From NCBI RefSeq assembly GCF_020536995.1, contig NC_068357.1, positions 58,947,123-59,011,122 on the forward strand: 64,000 bases of DNA, given 5' to 3'. Under the pieces are notes generated by a model, which saw nothing but the letters and a program-made list of their open reading frames with translations, searched no databases and was not told where the DNA came from. Positions 12,608-23,228 of this stretch are shown one piece after another; the stretch's first letter is position 1, and every line of letters starts with the position of its first letter. Origin of the DNA: Dreissena polymorpha. Its lineage: Eukaryota; Mollusca; Bivalvia; Myida; Dreissenidae. The position numbers and the translations under genes were made by a program.

Positions 12608-13088
12608 CCCCCATTAAACGAAGTTTAGGGAGGTATATAGGAATGAGCTTGTCTGTCTGTCGGTCGGTCGGTACGTATTAAGTGTCCGCTCTCTAATTCA
12701 AGTTGTTTTCATCCGATCTTCACCAAACTTGGTCAGATGTTGTATCTAGATGATGTCTAGGTCAACTTCGAATATGGATCATGCCGGGTAAAAAACTAGG
12801 TCACGGGTTCACTTAGTGCGTTTTAAAACATTGAGCATGGTGTCCGCTCTCTAATTCAAGTAGTTTTCATCAGAGTTTCATCAAACTTGGTCAGAAGTTG
12901 TATCTAGATGATGTGTAGGTCAAATTGAACATGGGCCATGCCGGGTCAAAAACTAGGTCACGGGATCACTTAGTGCGTTTTAAACATTGAGCATGGTGTC
13001 CGCTGTTTTTTGTTAAGAACACATTCAAAATATTCCTGTGTCATTGCGGCATGTGGGGGTATTCGTCACGTCCGTGACAAAGCTCTAG
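12608..13088 (+). mobile_element. Non-autonomous Helitron-like element with core tandem repeats
   Basis: A conserved head (CCATTAAACGAAGTTTAGGG, then GTCTGTCTGTCGGTCGGTCG) is followed by two 157-bp units and a tail that ends like a Helitron: a perfect 6-bp-stem hairpin GTCACG-TC-CGTGAC (13065-13078), six bases, then CTAG at 13085-13088 followed by T. The 5' TC end is not clear. The layout matches bivalve pearl/HINE-type elements. Confidence 0.5.
12682..13004 (+). repeat. Tandem repeat, 2.05 copies of a 157-bp unit
   Basis: Units start with GTGTCCGCTCTCTAATTCAA at 12682 and 12840, and a stub of the third starts at 12996. Both copies share ACCAAACTTGGTCAGA-like and GCCGGGTmAAAAACTAGGTC blocks. 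Confidence 0.9.
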
Positions 13089-13198
13089 TTGTTTCAAGTT
13101 TAAGAACACTTGCACCTTCAGCAAAATTGCACAACTTTTCTTTTGGTGTCATTGCTATGTCTGTACACCAACTACAGAACATACCATTCAGTACCCCA

Positions 13199-13974
13199 GA
13201 TGATTATTTGGGAAATAGGGTTTTCAACCATTGATTTTGAAAAATAGGGTGATTTCATTCTTGAAATAGGGTGAAATGAGTTATAAAAATACATACATTA
13301 AAATCATGGCTGCTTTACTTCTGTTGAAGCTGCACACTTGTATTGATTCAATAAAACTGTAAACTATCATAATTAACTTTAATAAACTTATGTTTCATAA
13401 CATCGTTAATCCTTGAAACTGTCCATGATATAAACTTTAAACTTAAAAAAAAACCCTGATGTTAACTGACATCTTTGTCACTGTCAAACATATCGACTGA
13501 TTTTGTGGCGCAACAAGCGCGGACGTCCTCCTACCTCTCATAGACATTTATTTTGCATCGTAATATAATCTGAAAGTTCAGACGCTTTACAAATACATGC
13601 ACAATGAGCCACAAATTAAGTCAGATTGAAAACGCATGTATGTCGTCGTAAATAATTTGGTCAGACGCTATATTTAAATATGAAATCTAGTCCGCAGAGC
13701 ATTTGAATAACTTTGACTGTTGTCCTGCTCCATCATCCAGGCGCTTGCTGAATGAAACCGTCGCCGCGTTACAATAATAATTCTAAAGAGAAAATAACGA
13801 AAATGAGCAAAGCATTTTCGATCGAAGCTATTGTATAATACGCATTAAATCTGACGATTTTGCGTAAAAGTAAAGTTCGTTGCGTTTTCAATGCGCTTAA
13901 TATTGTATTTCTTTACGTTTTTAAACAGTTTAATAGGGTGAAAGACGCAGATACGCAGCTTATCTGGGGCACTG
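13199..13974. mobile_element. hAT-type MITE, older copy
   Basis: Ends are CAGTACCCCAGATGA (13199-13213) and TTATCTGGGGCACTG (13960-13974), near-complementary hAT-style CAGnG termini. AATAGGG motifs sit inside both ends. It shares its right end (TACGCAnnTTATCTGGnGCACTG pattern) with the copy at 22424-23228. No clean 8-bp target duplication is visible. Confidence 0.5.
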
Positions 13975-14717
13975 CATTTTTGTACTGGAGTCACGGTCGA
14001 TCGTTACACCAGTGCTCTTAATAATAGCGTTCGCTGGTGTCCTCATACCGTTTCTTGGCTTCCTTTTTCTCTAAATCATTGACATTTTCCGTTTTTTGAA
14101 GTGCTTTTCCGGGCTTAGCCCCATCAACATACCTTCGATACTGCATAGCCTCTATGTCGACAATTACATTTGTTAACATTGACGAAAACGGAAGCGCATT
14201 ATTTGATTGAAATAATCAATTCAAAAAGCATCTACTCGATTAATTTCTAGAGAAACCTTTGATAAGAACCGAATGTTACCGAAATGCATTGGTCAAAAAC
14301 AATAACGATGACATGCGCAAGCAGGTGCGTGTTGTTAAACCAATCGAATTTCATTGCTTTACAACTTCCGGCAAGGTGTTTCTTAGCAAAATTGAAAAAT
14401 AAATTTGCAAATATCAGGAACTACTTATGATTTTTTATAAACTGCCAATTGACTTCAATAATTTACATGCCTGGTGGGCGACAAACGTGAATTTTTGTAT
14501 GTGCCCGGCAGTAAATTCCGTGGCGATCGGGCGTGTGCTTATTTCGAAGACTGCGCCACCAGAGCGGTGATAATTTGGTCAAAAGGGGCATGAATTGAAC
14601 GAAATTATTCGAGGACCACAATATGATGCTACATAATAAATGCCCGTTGTTTTATCACAGAGCGAGACTCGATAATGTTTGTAACGCTCACAGGACAAAT
14701 ACACACTTTGCATGTTC
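13975..14717. other. No gene seen
   Basis: Contains one stray copy of the 11435 array unit at about 14560-14650; otherwise nothing supported. Confidence 0.4.
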
Positions 14718-14723
14718 TTTATT
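14718..14723 (-). terminator. Polyadenylation signal AATAAA (minus strand)
   Basis: TTTATT on the plus strand, about 100 bp past the stop of the reading frame ending at 14820. Confidence 0.45.
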
Positions 14724-14819
14724 GTTGGTGATTGTATTGGCGTCCATGTATTGTATCTCTGTTAGGAGATCCCCATCATTGCTATCTATATCCGCGCTTA
14801 AGGCATTAGTTCTCTGGTC

Positions 14820-15140
14820 TCAAATAATTGTTTTAAGGGCGATATTTTCTTCCAGTTCCGGATCGTCTGATTCAATATCGTCTGCTGCGTCAGAAGGCAT
14901 AGCATTTCCAGTAAAAGAACGTATGTGCAGAAGGGAGACGCCCATAATACCTAAAGTGTGTTCAAGCTCCTTCCGCGTCCCGGGCCGTTTCCGGCGGTGA
15001 CGCTCGTCGGTTGTCAACGATAAATCCCCAGCTGATATTTCTCTATCTATCTCCATTAGATAGCGCTTTCCTTCGATCCGTTTCACTCGTTCTGCAACCC
15101 TTTGACAATGCAATTTCATTTTTATTCTTTCCCCATCCAT
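14820..15140 (-). CDS. Basic/acidic C-terminal frame overlapping the membrane-protein ORF
   Basis: 106 codons. The first half is basic (RVAERVKRIEGKRY), the end is acidic (DDIESDDPELEENIAL). The frame overlaps the end of the upstream membrane-protein frame by 19 bp and lies in the -1 frame relative to it. A single-base loss near an A-rich/G-rich stretch (AAAATGGATGGGGAAAG) would explain one original cytoplasmic tail, as would a sequencing error; an independent ORF is less likely. An AATAAA hexamer about 100 bp downstream supports a 3' end here. Confidence 0.4.
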   Translation of the reverse strand: MDGERIKMKLHCQRVAERVKRIEGKRYLMEIDREISAGDLSLTTDERHRRKRPGTRKELEHTLGIMGVSLLHIRSFTGNAMPSDAADDIESDDPELEENIALKTII

Positions 15141-15424
15141 TTTAGAAGAGTTTCCTTCTTAAGATATTTCCCTATGCTTTCGTCCTGAATGTAACTCAAA
15201 TGTCTCTCTCCCCTATAACGCTTTATCCGCACTAAAAGCGTGCAAAACACTCCAAATATCGAGTACACGAGCACTGTAGCGACGATAAAGTGCATGGCGC
15301 CATGTCCGTCGTAGCTTTCTTTTTCCGTTTCCGGTTCCACGGTCGTCTGAGACGAGTCGTATGATAACCTGATCAGCGTTCCGTAAAGAACAGTATCGTT
15401 GCTCAAGAATTGGTATAGAGGCAT
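15122..15424 (-). CDS. Small single-pass membrane protein, N-terminal part
   Basis: ATG at 15424 (the in-frame TTG two codons earlier is ignored). The 100-residue frame has a short N-terminal segment with an N-glycosylation sequon (NDT, residue 9), one hydrophobic helix at about residues 45-65 (FIVATVLVYSIFGVFCTLLV) and a basic stretch just after it (RIKRYRGER), so the N terminus is probably outside. The layout is like KCNE-type or other small single-pass subunits, but no family signature is clear. A possible acceptor (AATTACACAG) precedes the ATG by about 35 bp. The frame ends at 15122 inside the next overlapping frame, which probably held the rest of the tail. Confidence 0.5.
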   Translation of the reverse strand: MPLYQFLSNDTVLYGTLIRLSYDSSQTTVEPETEKESYDGHGAMHFIVATVLVYSIFGVFCTLLVRIKRYRGERHLSYIQDESIGKYLKKETLLKWMGKE

Positions 15425-15430
15425 TGTCAA

Positions 15431-16564
15431 TGTTTTTCTTGCAGATAACTTCGGCTGTGTAATTGCAAAATAAGTACTTAGTAATAAACTATAGGATCTA
15501 ATTATCTTCCGATATTGTAAGTAGTTTTTATTATAATATATTCATACACATATCGCAGGAATACTTCAACTTTTGGAGTAAATTCCTGGTGCAAAGATAT
15601 CACAGATGAATCCGGTACACTTTAATGGCTTATAAACCCTCGATTATGAATATCTCGTTGAATAGTTCTCCTGCCACTTTGACGCTACGTAACTGGTCTT
15701 ACAAACAAAATCCAAAGACACCAGCTGATTAATCTGGCAGTCGCAAGATCACATTCTTATTTTAAATATATAAAGTATTCAAACTATGGTGGCCTTTTTA
15801 GTCAAGGATTATCCTATTTGCAAAAATCCGTTTATCCCATTCTCTTTGATGTTGAAACCACTATTTAATCCATTTTTGAACATTCAGCCAGTTTTTTTTA
15901 TTTCTCCGCTATTGAATACTTAACCTGTTTTTACTAAATCCTTCAATGTAATGAACAGTTTATCTATAAATACATTCCTACTTCATCGCTTATAATATTT
16001 ATTTTAAATACCAGTTAGTTTTAAGACTATTCAATTCACATTATCTATTCAAACGCTACAAAGTCCAATCTGAAGACGCCTGAATGGTTTTTATCGTAGA
16101 ATGACGGTAGTCCAGTCAGTCTAACATTTGGGGTAGGTCTAATTGCAACAGAATTTTTCTTTGCATAGAGTGAAAGACATCACTGAAATGTATTTCCACA
16201 AAAAAGTCCCACATATTTTGTTAAGCATTAACTCGGATATTTTTGTTTAAAAATCGGTTGAAAATAAAACTTTTTATATGGACACATTAGACTTCCGTAC
16301 AAACAGTTTTACCCAAAACGGACAGGATTATGACGTCACTGGAATGTAAACGTCATAGTTCAAAAATGGCTGCGCCTTTGAAAACCGGTTGTTTTAGCTA
16401 AGAATATTTGTCATTTTTATTTTATGTCATTAAATTACTCGTCGGAAACACATCGAAGGTATGTAAATAATTATATATGAACAAGTTTTTGATATATGAG
16501 AAGTAAAAGTACTTTGAGAAATGTATTGTTGAAATTTAAAAAAAAGTGACCTTCATAAAAGATA
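15431..16564. other. No gene seen
   Basis: AT-rich spacer up to the TA target site of the pogo-type transposon. Confidence 0.5.
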
Positions 16565-16939
16565 TCCCGGTGTAACCTAAATTCGACGATGTAACAGATA
16601 CACGCAGCAATAACAAATAAATTATAGAAACATTGAACTGTTAAATCACACAGTCATTAACTTTGAACTTTGTTTTATTACCTTGGATTGATTCAAAGTC
16701 GATGAACAACCATTTTATCGTAACTTGACAACAAAAATGGCGGCATATGACTCACTTCCAGTGTGAATGAAAGGTCACCTTAATTCGACGATTTTGATTG
16801 GTGGATATTCTCTTCATCATAGAGGTCAATATATGGTGGGCTATATAGTCATTTTCAATAACATGAACAGTAAGAGTCAAAAGTTGATAACTATAACTAA
16901 ATTGAACTTATTTACAGGTAGGTGTTTGATAGTTATTGA

Positions 16940-18724
16940 TTACTCTTCTGCTTTGCAACATGTGGGACAGAGAAAACTATCACCACGTCTGAGTACTTTC
17001 ACTCTTGTGCAGAATTTCAAATGGACCCATTTGTTGCAAGTGTCACATTGTCCCCACTGAACTATCTTTATGTGGTCATAATCTGATTTGTCAGGGTATA
17101 ATTTCCCACATACACAACACTTTTCTTCTTCAGATTCAATGTCATCATCTGAATCCATGGTTTTGTCATGAGTGATTGTCTTCACTTTTTCGTGTTGAGC
17201 TTGTTGCTGTTTCCCTTTTGTCTTCTTAATTGTAGAGGTTTCTTTCTGGTGTGTTTGGTGGTCTTTAAATGGAGGAATAAATTTTCTCTTCATAGATGTG
17301 GACTGTGAGTGAATGTGATTTTGTATTTTTGTTATCACATCCTCATTAGTGATCGCCTTGCCTCCTACAACTTTGCTGAGGGTGTTTCTAGCTTTAGCAA
17401 CCTTAACATTTTCCAAAATGTTTCCACCTCTGTTTTTCAGGAATGTGTTTGCTTCATCAGTATTAGTGTTTTCAACTTTGGTTTCAGGCTGTTTGTTTTT
17501 GTTGTTGTCACTTTCCTTTGCAGCTGGAAAGCTCAATGATGGGGCAATGTCAAGGTCTGACACAACATCCGGGTTCAGAGGATATACTCCACTTTTCTTG
17601 AAGGCTGCTTGAACATTGGATGGTGTCAGAGTGTAAGAATATACCTTGCATGCCAATCTGCACACATCATACCGGTTTATTACTCGTCCACCAGATTCTC
17701 GCATGTAGCCATGGCATGTTGAGTTCCAGGAAACTTCAAATGGGCCAAAACAACTAATGTCTAATGGCTGGAGCAAGTGGCTGCAATGTGGAGGCAAGAC
17801 AAACAGAATTATATGGTTTTCTTTGGCCCATTGAATCAGTGGCAGTGATATGTGGCTTTTATGACCATCATAGAGGACAAGCACTGGGGATTTGGCATTG
17901 TGGGGTGGCAAATACTTCACTAAATGCTCCTTCATGTACTGGCTGAAGATATCAGTGTTTGACCAACCCGTTTCGGAAACAACACCTGTAGCTCCAGAGG
18001 AAGCACCTTGCAGTAATTCAGGTAACATTCGCCTGCCGGGAAGGACAACAAACGGTGGTACCTGATTCCCCATGGCATTAGCTCCTCCAATCAAGGTTAC
18101 AGTTTGAGACCTTCCAGATGTTATTGCCTTTGCCTTGTATACAGCACCAGTGATAATTTTTGGGGGTTTGTGGTCGACTGATAGGCCTTTCTCGTCAACA
18201 TTGAAAATTGCTTCAGGCCGACTCAGCAAATCATTTTCACTCAGGATCTTATTAAGCTCCGTGAAGTAATTGGAAATTGCACCTCTGGTGGCACATCTGG
18301 CACGGGCAGACTCAAGACTGCGAGGCTTTTTGACGGACAATTCAGGAAATCTCTTCAGGAATTTGTATAGCCATCTGAGAGTGAGAGGGTGATCTTTATC
18401 TCTGATACCAAGGTGGACCGCATAGTCAGATGCCAGGTTAATAGCTTCTGTTCGTGAATAGCCATACCCAACCTCTGCCATGGAATTCAAATGCTGGGCC
18501 AACATGGTTTCTTGGTCTTTTGAGAACAACTGGGTGCGGCCTGACTGCACATTATCTATTGGGATGTTACCATGGACCCTATCTTTTAGTGTAGTAACTG
18601 GTACCCCATAAGTAGTGGCAGCTCTCTGCACAGAAATGTGATTTATCATCACTGCATGATAAGCCAATTTTAAATCAGCCTGGTCATAGCAACTTCGATA
18701 TGGGCCTCTTTTTGTATCAGTTTT
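16940..18724 (-). CDS. Tigger-like transposase, main exon (DDE, PHD-like finger)
   Basis: 594 codons, open throughout. The N-terminal part is a pogo/pipsqueak-type helix-turn-helix (YHAVMINHISVQRAATTYGV, then VTTLKDRV) and a second CENP-B-like DNA-binding region. The catalytic core shows NVDEKG, LYDGHKSH and LQPLDISCFGPFE; the three aspartates are spaced as DD35D (counting the long ATG frame: about 191, 300, 336). A lysine/threonine-rich linker leads to a C-terminal Cys-rich finger (CCVCGKLYP, CDTCNKWVH, FLCPTCC) of PHD type, seen in several invertebrate Tigger-like transposases. The ATG at 18766 probably lies in an intron: an acceptor (CTTGTTTTCAG) ends at 18725 and the exon begins in phase 0 with KTDTKRGPYRS. 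Confidence 0.85.
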   Translation of the reverse strand, partial: KTDTKRGPYRSCYDQADLKLAYHAVMINHISVQRAATTYGVPVTTLKDRVHGNIPIDNVQSGRTQLFSKDQETMLAQHLNSMAEVGYGYSRTEAINLASDYAVHLGIRDKDHPLTLRWLYKFLKRFPELSVKKPRSLESARARCATRGAISNYFTELNKILSENDLLSRPEAIFNVDEKGLSVDHKPPKIITGAVYKAKAITSGRSQTVTLIGGANAMGNQVPPFVVLPGRRMLPELLQGASSGATGVVSETGWSNTDIFSQYMKEHLVKYLPPHNAKSPVLVLYDGHKSHISLPLIQWAKENHIILFVLPPHCSHLLQPLDISCFGPFEVSWNSTCHGYMRESGGRVINRYDVCRLACKVYSYTLTPSNVQAAFKKSGVYPLNPDVVSDLDIAPSLSFPAAKESDNNKNKQPETKVENTNTDEANTFLKNRGGNILENVKVAKARNTLSKVVGGKAITNEDVITKIQNHIHSQSTSMKRKFIPPFKDHQTHQKETSTIKKTKGKQQQAQHEKVKTITHDKTMDSDDDIESEEEKCCVCGKLYPDKSDYDHIKIVQWGQCDTCNKWVHLKFCTRVKVLRRGDSFLCPTCCKAEE

Positions 18725-18997
18725 CTGAAAACAAGTAAAAAAACTGATAACCAAAATGCCCTTCATTGCAAATGATGTGCTTGTTATTCCAAATTAAGAA
18801 GTCAATTATGCGCTTCCGTATTTTTCCAAGTGTTGAGCGAGTGAAGTGATTTTTACTATCTTTACTATCAATGGCAGACGATGCAGTGTACTACGAACCA
18901 TTTCATTAAGAAAACGGGTACATATGTAGGCATTATAAAGACAGATGTGAAGAAAAGTAATTATTAGAGCGAATTCGTTGAAAAATATAAGAATTAC

Positions 18998-19012
18998 CTG
19001 TCTAATCTCCAT
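18998..19012 (-). CDS. Tigger-like transposase, first coding exon (MEIRQ)
   Basis: ATG GAG ATT AGA CAG followed by a donor GTAATTC at 18997. It ends in phase 0, matching the acceptor at 18725, so a 273-bp intron would give a protein of about 599 residues. The site lies 130 bp inside the right TIR, where a promoter-proximal exon would be expected. This is inferred from splice signals only. Confidence 0.6.
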
Positions 19013-19168
19013 TATTTTTGGAAATAATCGGGAGCGTAAAGCGGAAGTAGACCGTGGGAAAAACAGAAACGACCTTCACCTTTCAAATCGCGCGTGATTT
19101 ACGATGATGCGATAAAAACAAAACATCGTCGAATTTCGGTGTCGTCGAATTTGGGTTACGGCAGGATA

Positions 19169-20451
19169 CATGTTCATTTATCAGTGTTTTTAATGGTATA
19201 ATGTTACATGATTTAAAAATGATTAAACAAATGTTGCAGTTCAGTAAACTCATGAATGACTGAAATTATTTACTTTAAAAAGTATAATCGCTAACAAAGC
19301 AACCGCTCGTGCAGTTTTTTATTTCTACGGAAGGCCATTAGGGTCGTATTTCAGCATAATCAACTATTTTGAAATTAACAAAAATTACTCTTCAATTTAA
19401 TCGCTCTTTTTGCAGATGGACTGTGTATCATAGTTTGGCTGATTATTTTTTTTAGCCCACACTGTTCCAATATGTGAAGAAGGAAACCTTTAATCCGTTT
19501 TACATAAAGGTATTCCAATCCATTTAAATTGTTGTTGTTTTGTTTTTAAGACTCTTATTTTATGTTCAACATGTTATGACATTACAGATCCAGCTTAATA
19601 TACTAATGCGTTAAGTTTGGCTATAAACACATAAACAAATATTTCTAAACATACAAGTATAGTAAAGTTATTATTTTGTTTTAGGTGGTCAAACTTGTGT
19701 GCGGGGTCTAACATATCGGTGTCCAGGATCGTGCAACAACGATGACAGGTACATTTGCAGAAATATTCAAAGATATTATTTTCAACAATATAAAACACGA
19801 AACATATAAACATAAAATTAGTAAACAATTTTAAAAATGTACTCATTCGCTTCTTACATACTAATTGGAATTGAATTACGAAATGAAAATATTTCATTTC
19901 AATGTTTCATTGTGATGCATACACTCGTGTTGTTGAAACCACCGACTCTATGAATACTACGAAGGTTTTTCTGAGGCAAACTTCTTTATTCAAACATCAG
20001 AACTATGGTATTAAATATATTTTTTCCATCATAAGTAGCTTTTTTTCTTCGCTTCACTGCTGATAAAAAACGATCTTATAATAAAAAAGAAGCATTATTT
20101 ATGATGGCGTTTAAAATTATGTTATTCACATTAAAATATCTTTCTTTATAAAAAAATGTAAGATTGATAGTTCCACGTTCCCGTTAGAAAACATGCTCCA
20201 GGTGCCGATATATTCCTTGTCCGATAACAATTTGTTATCATAAGAAAGTAACCATGTATTCTCTATGTATTATAACAGTGGTAATGTGGTTCCTTTTAAC
20301 ATCAACACTTATATTATCAGCGTTTCCATTTAAGCCTTCGGATGCTAAACTGTAATTAATGTAGTGGAGGACAATAAGTTAATACACAATGACAATAAAA
20401 TGTCAACTTAAATTAGAATAAATAGAATACTTCTTTTTAATCTTGCAGATC
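19169..20451. other. No gene seen
   Basis: AT-rich spacer; a splice-acceptor-like TTAATCTTGCAG at 20437-20448 precedes the next gene relic. Confidence 0.5.
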
Positions 20452-22336
20452 ATGGATATATGCAGTATTTGTCATGAATGCATTGATGAAAGTACCACAA
20501 CAGCCCGTCTTGGTCCAAAGGGATGTCAAAGGCTATTGGACATAAGCAATAAAAGAGGACTTCAGTTGAATGCTGCACCGGGTGACATCGTCCATGTTTA
20601 GTGTAGAAAAGATTTCACACGGCCTGTCAAGGAGCAGGATATATCTGTCACTAACAATGTGTCACGTGTGTTACGCTCTGATATTCAGTTTGATTTTAAA
20701 CAAAATTGTTTATTTTGTGCAAATCAAGCAAAATTTTCTTTACAAACAAACAAGAGATCTAGTGATACATATCCTGTTAGAAGTTTGCACTTTAAGGAAT
20801 CTATTGTAGATGTTTGCAATACAAGGAAAGATGAGTGGTCCACAGCAATTTTGGCTCGTCTGTCCCACGCCATTGACCTTCCTGTAGCAGAAGCCATATA
20901 CCACCAGTCGTGTAGTGTGAACTTCAAGACTGGAAAAGGTATTCCAAAATGTTACCGTAACGATGACAGTGAATCTTCATGTAGTGCCAAACGTCAAAGA
21001 ACTGGAAGACCAGAAAACACAAGCCAGGTTGGTGTTTATGAACATGTGATTAAGATGATAGAATCGGGCCAAAATATGTCGATTGTTGATCTTGTAAACA
21101 AAATGTCAAACATTTGTGGGGAAGAAAATGCATATTCTGCAAAATATATGAAAAGAAACATTAATGAACATTTTGGCGAGAGTGTTGTTATAAGCAATTC
21201 AGATGGGAAAAGTTATATTGTGACATTGAGACAAACCATCGCAAACATAATTCATGAAATCTACAATGAAGACGCTTCAAATATGTCAGAAGAAGAAAAG
21301 AAAAGAAAAATAATTGAGTCTGCTGCTAAAATAATCAATTGCAGATCTACTAAATCGCAAAACAACTTCGCAACAACTTTTGTTTTTGATGGCAGGTCGC
21401 TCCTGCACAAACTGATATGGAACAAAGGAAGCATGTTTGGTGAGATTGTCCAGGGCTATCTCGAGTTCATTGGAAGAAACTCTCAAGGGGATTCCTGTGT
21501 TGTCTTCGATGGCTATCCAGAGAGTGCAACAACCAAGGATACAGCGCACATAAGGCGAACAAAAGGCATATGTGGCCAAGCGGTTATATTTTCACTTTAC
21601 ACTCCGTGTAAAATAAAGAAAGATGTTTTCCTGACAATTCTTCAAAACAAACAGAAATTTATCTACTTTCTTGATGAATACTTGAGCAATCGCGATGTTT
21701 AAGTCCATCATGCCAATGACGATGCAGACACTAACATTGTGAATATCGCTATTGAAAAGGCTAAAACGAAACAAGTAGTCCTGTCTGGAGAGGATACAGA
21801 TTTACTTGTGCTATTGTGTCATCATTATAAAACTAATCTTCAGGAAATAATTACGAAAAAATAGCCAAAACGAAGAGAAGGAATGGGATATCGAAAAAAC
21901 ATGCAATGTGCTTGGTTAGACTGTTTGATATGTTTTGCCATTACTACATGCTCTAACTGGGTGTGACACGACCTCAAGAATGTATGGCATAAGCAAGTCA
22001 GCAGCATTGAAGATGTTGTCAAAAAGTGAAAGGTTTAAAATACAATGCCTCGCTTTTAATGAAGCTACTGATATCGAAAACATTCAAGAAAATGGTGAGC
22101 AGCTCATTGCCATGCTGTACGGAACAGAAAACCCGATTTCGCTTGACGAATTGCGTTTCAAAAAGTTTTCTGTTAAAGTAGCTAGCAGCACATCTCATGT
22201 AGAAGTCAAATCTCGTCCACCCACCTCAGTGGCAGCGAAGTTCCACTCTTTAAGGGTTTACTTTCAGACAAAGGTATGGTTTGGCAACAACTCGCTGAAC
22301 CCTCTTGATTATGGGTTGCAAGTTATCCAGGGAAAG

Positions 22337-22404
22337 ATGCTTCCTCTGAAATCTTCACTGCCACCGGCACTTGCTTCCTCTGAAATCTTCACTGCCACCG
22401 GCAC
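22337..22404 (+). repeat. 34-bp tandem duplication inside the nuclease-family relic
   Basis: The segment GCTTCCTCTGAAATCTTCAC plus 14 more bases occurs twice head to tail, shifting the frame by one. It precedes the MITE insertion by about 20 bp. Confidence 0.85.
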
Positions 22405-22423
22405 CTGACAAATTGCTTACCAT

Positions 22424-23228
22424 CAGAGCTCCAGATAAAAATAAGGTCAAATTCTTATTTACTCCCTATTTTAAAAATTAATTCTTATTTTACCCCCTAT
22501 TAATAAAATTATTTCTTAACAATATATTACCAAATTTTTTTTTATTCATTGTTTTTGACACACTAACAATTCAACATTTTGGTTTATAGTCTTGGAAAAG
22601 CCTGGTTTTCCTTCTCCGTTTCTTGCTAATTGAAAGAATATGCACCATGGACTTTTGACACTGAAATAGCTTTGTTTTGCCTTCCACGCTTCGATACACC
22701 GCTTTGGTCGGCCATTATGATTTTTTATGTAAAACGGTCACTGACACTTTGGCTTAGGTCATAATGGCCTTTTGGTCGCCGTTAAAGTCGTATCAAAAAC
22801 TATATTTAACATTTAATTTTAATTACATTTTGAATAGGTATACAGTATATTACTTGTGTATAAAAATTACGATAAGTGTAATTAAAAAGGTACAATAAAC
22901 AGCAATGACACGTCTGCAATACTGGGATAACAGAATCGAGACCGTTTGGCCTTTCGACCGTTCTTAGGTGTGGCTCTTCCTCACAGCAAACGCTTGAGTG
23001 ACGTTGACTTAAAGTTGTAGTTTTAATTGAGCGCCTAGACGATTCAGAACCGGGATGAAATGTTAACCGTATATAATTTGCTACTGGAAGTTTTACGCAC
23101 GTTCGAAAATTTTGAATTCGTGTTTTATTTTTTCAATGCGTAACTTTACGCAAGGATTCTAAATCTAAATCGTTATTTAAGAAATTTAATTCGTTTTTAC
23201 GCCTTTACGCATGTTATCTGGAGCACTG
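22424..23228. mobile_element. hAT-type MITE inserted in the nuclease-family relic
   Basis: TIRs CAGAGCTCCAGATAA (22424-22438) and TTATCTGGAGCACTG (23214-23228) differ at one of 15 positions. They are flanked by CTTACCAT (22416-22423) and CTTTCCAT (23229-23236), an 8-bp target duplication with one mismatch, as expected for hAT. No transposase inside. The host frame is the same (LLT before, IHCNC after) on the two sides. Confidence 0.8.

Larger units (their letters stand above)
16565..19166 (-). mobile_element. pogo/Tigger-type DNA transposon, complete-looking
   Basis: TIRs of 25 bp at 16565-16589 and 19142-19166 match at 21 of 25 positions (core GTAACCyAAATTCGACGA). TA dinucleotides at 16563-16564 and 19167-19168 are the target duplication expected of pogo/Tc1-mariner elements. 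Subterminal copies of AATTCGACGA at 16782 and, inverted, at 19126 probably serve as extra transposase binding sites. The element is 2602 bp with one long uninterrupted transposase frame. Confidence 0.9.

Noticed and set aside
17309-17612. Plus-strand frames inside the Tigger element
   Set aside because: Antisense shadows of the transposase.
20724-21579. Minus-strand frames across the nuclease relic
   Set aside because: Antisense shadows of the plus-strand relic with its conserved motifs.
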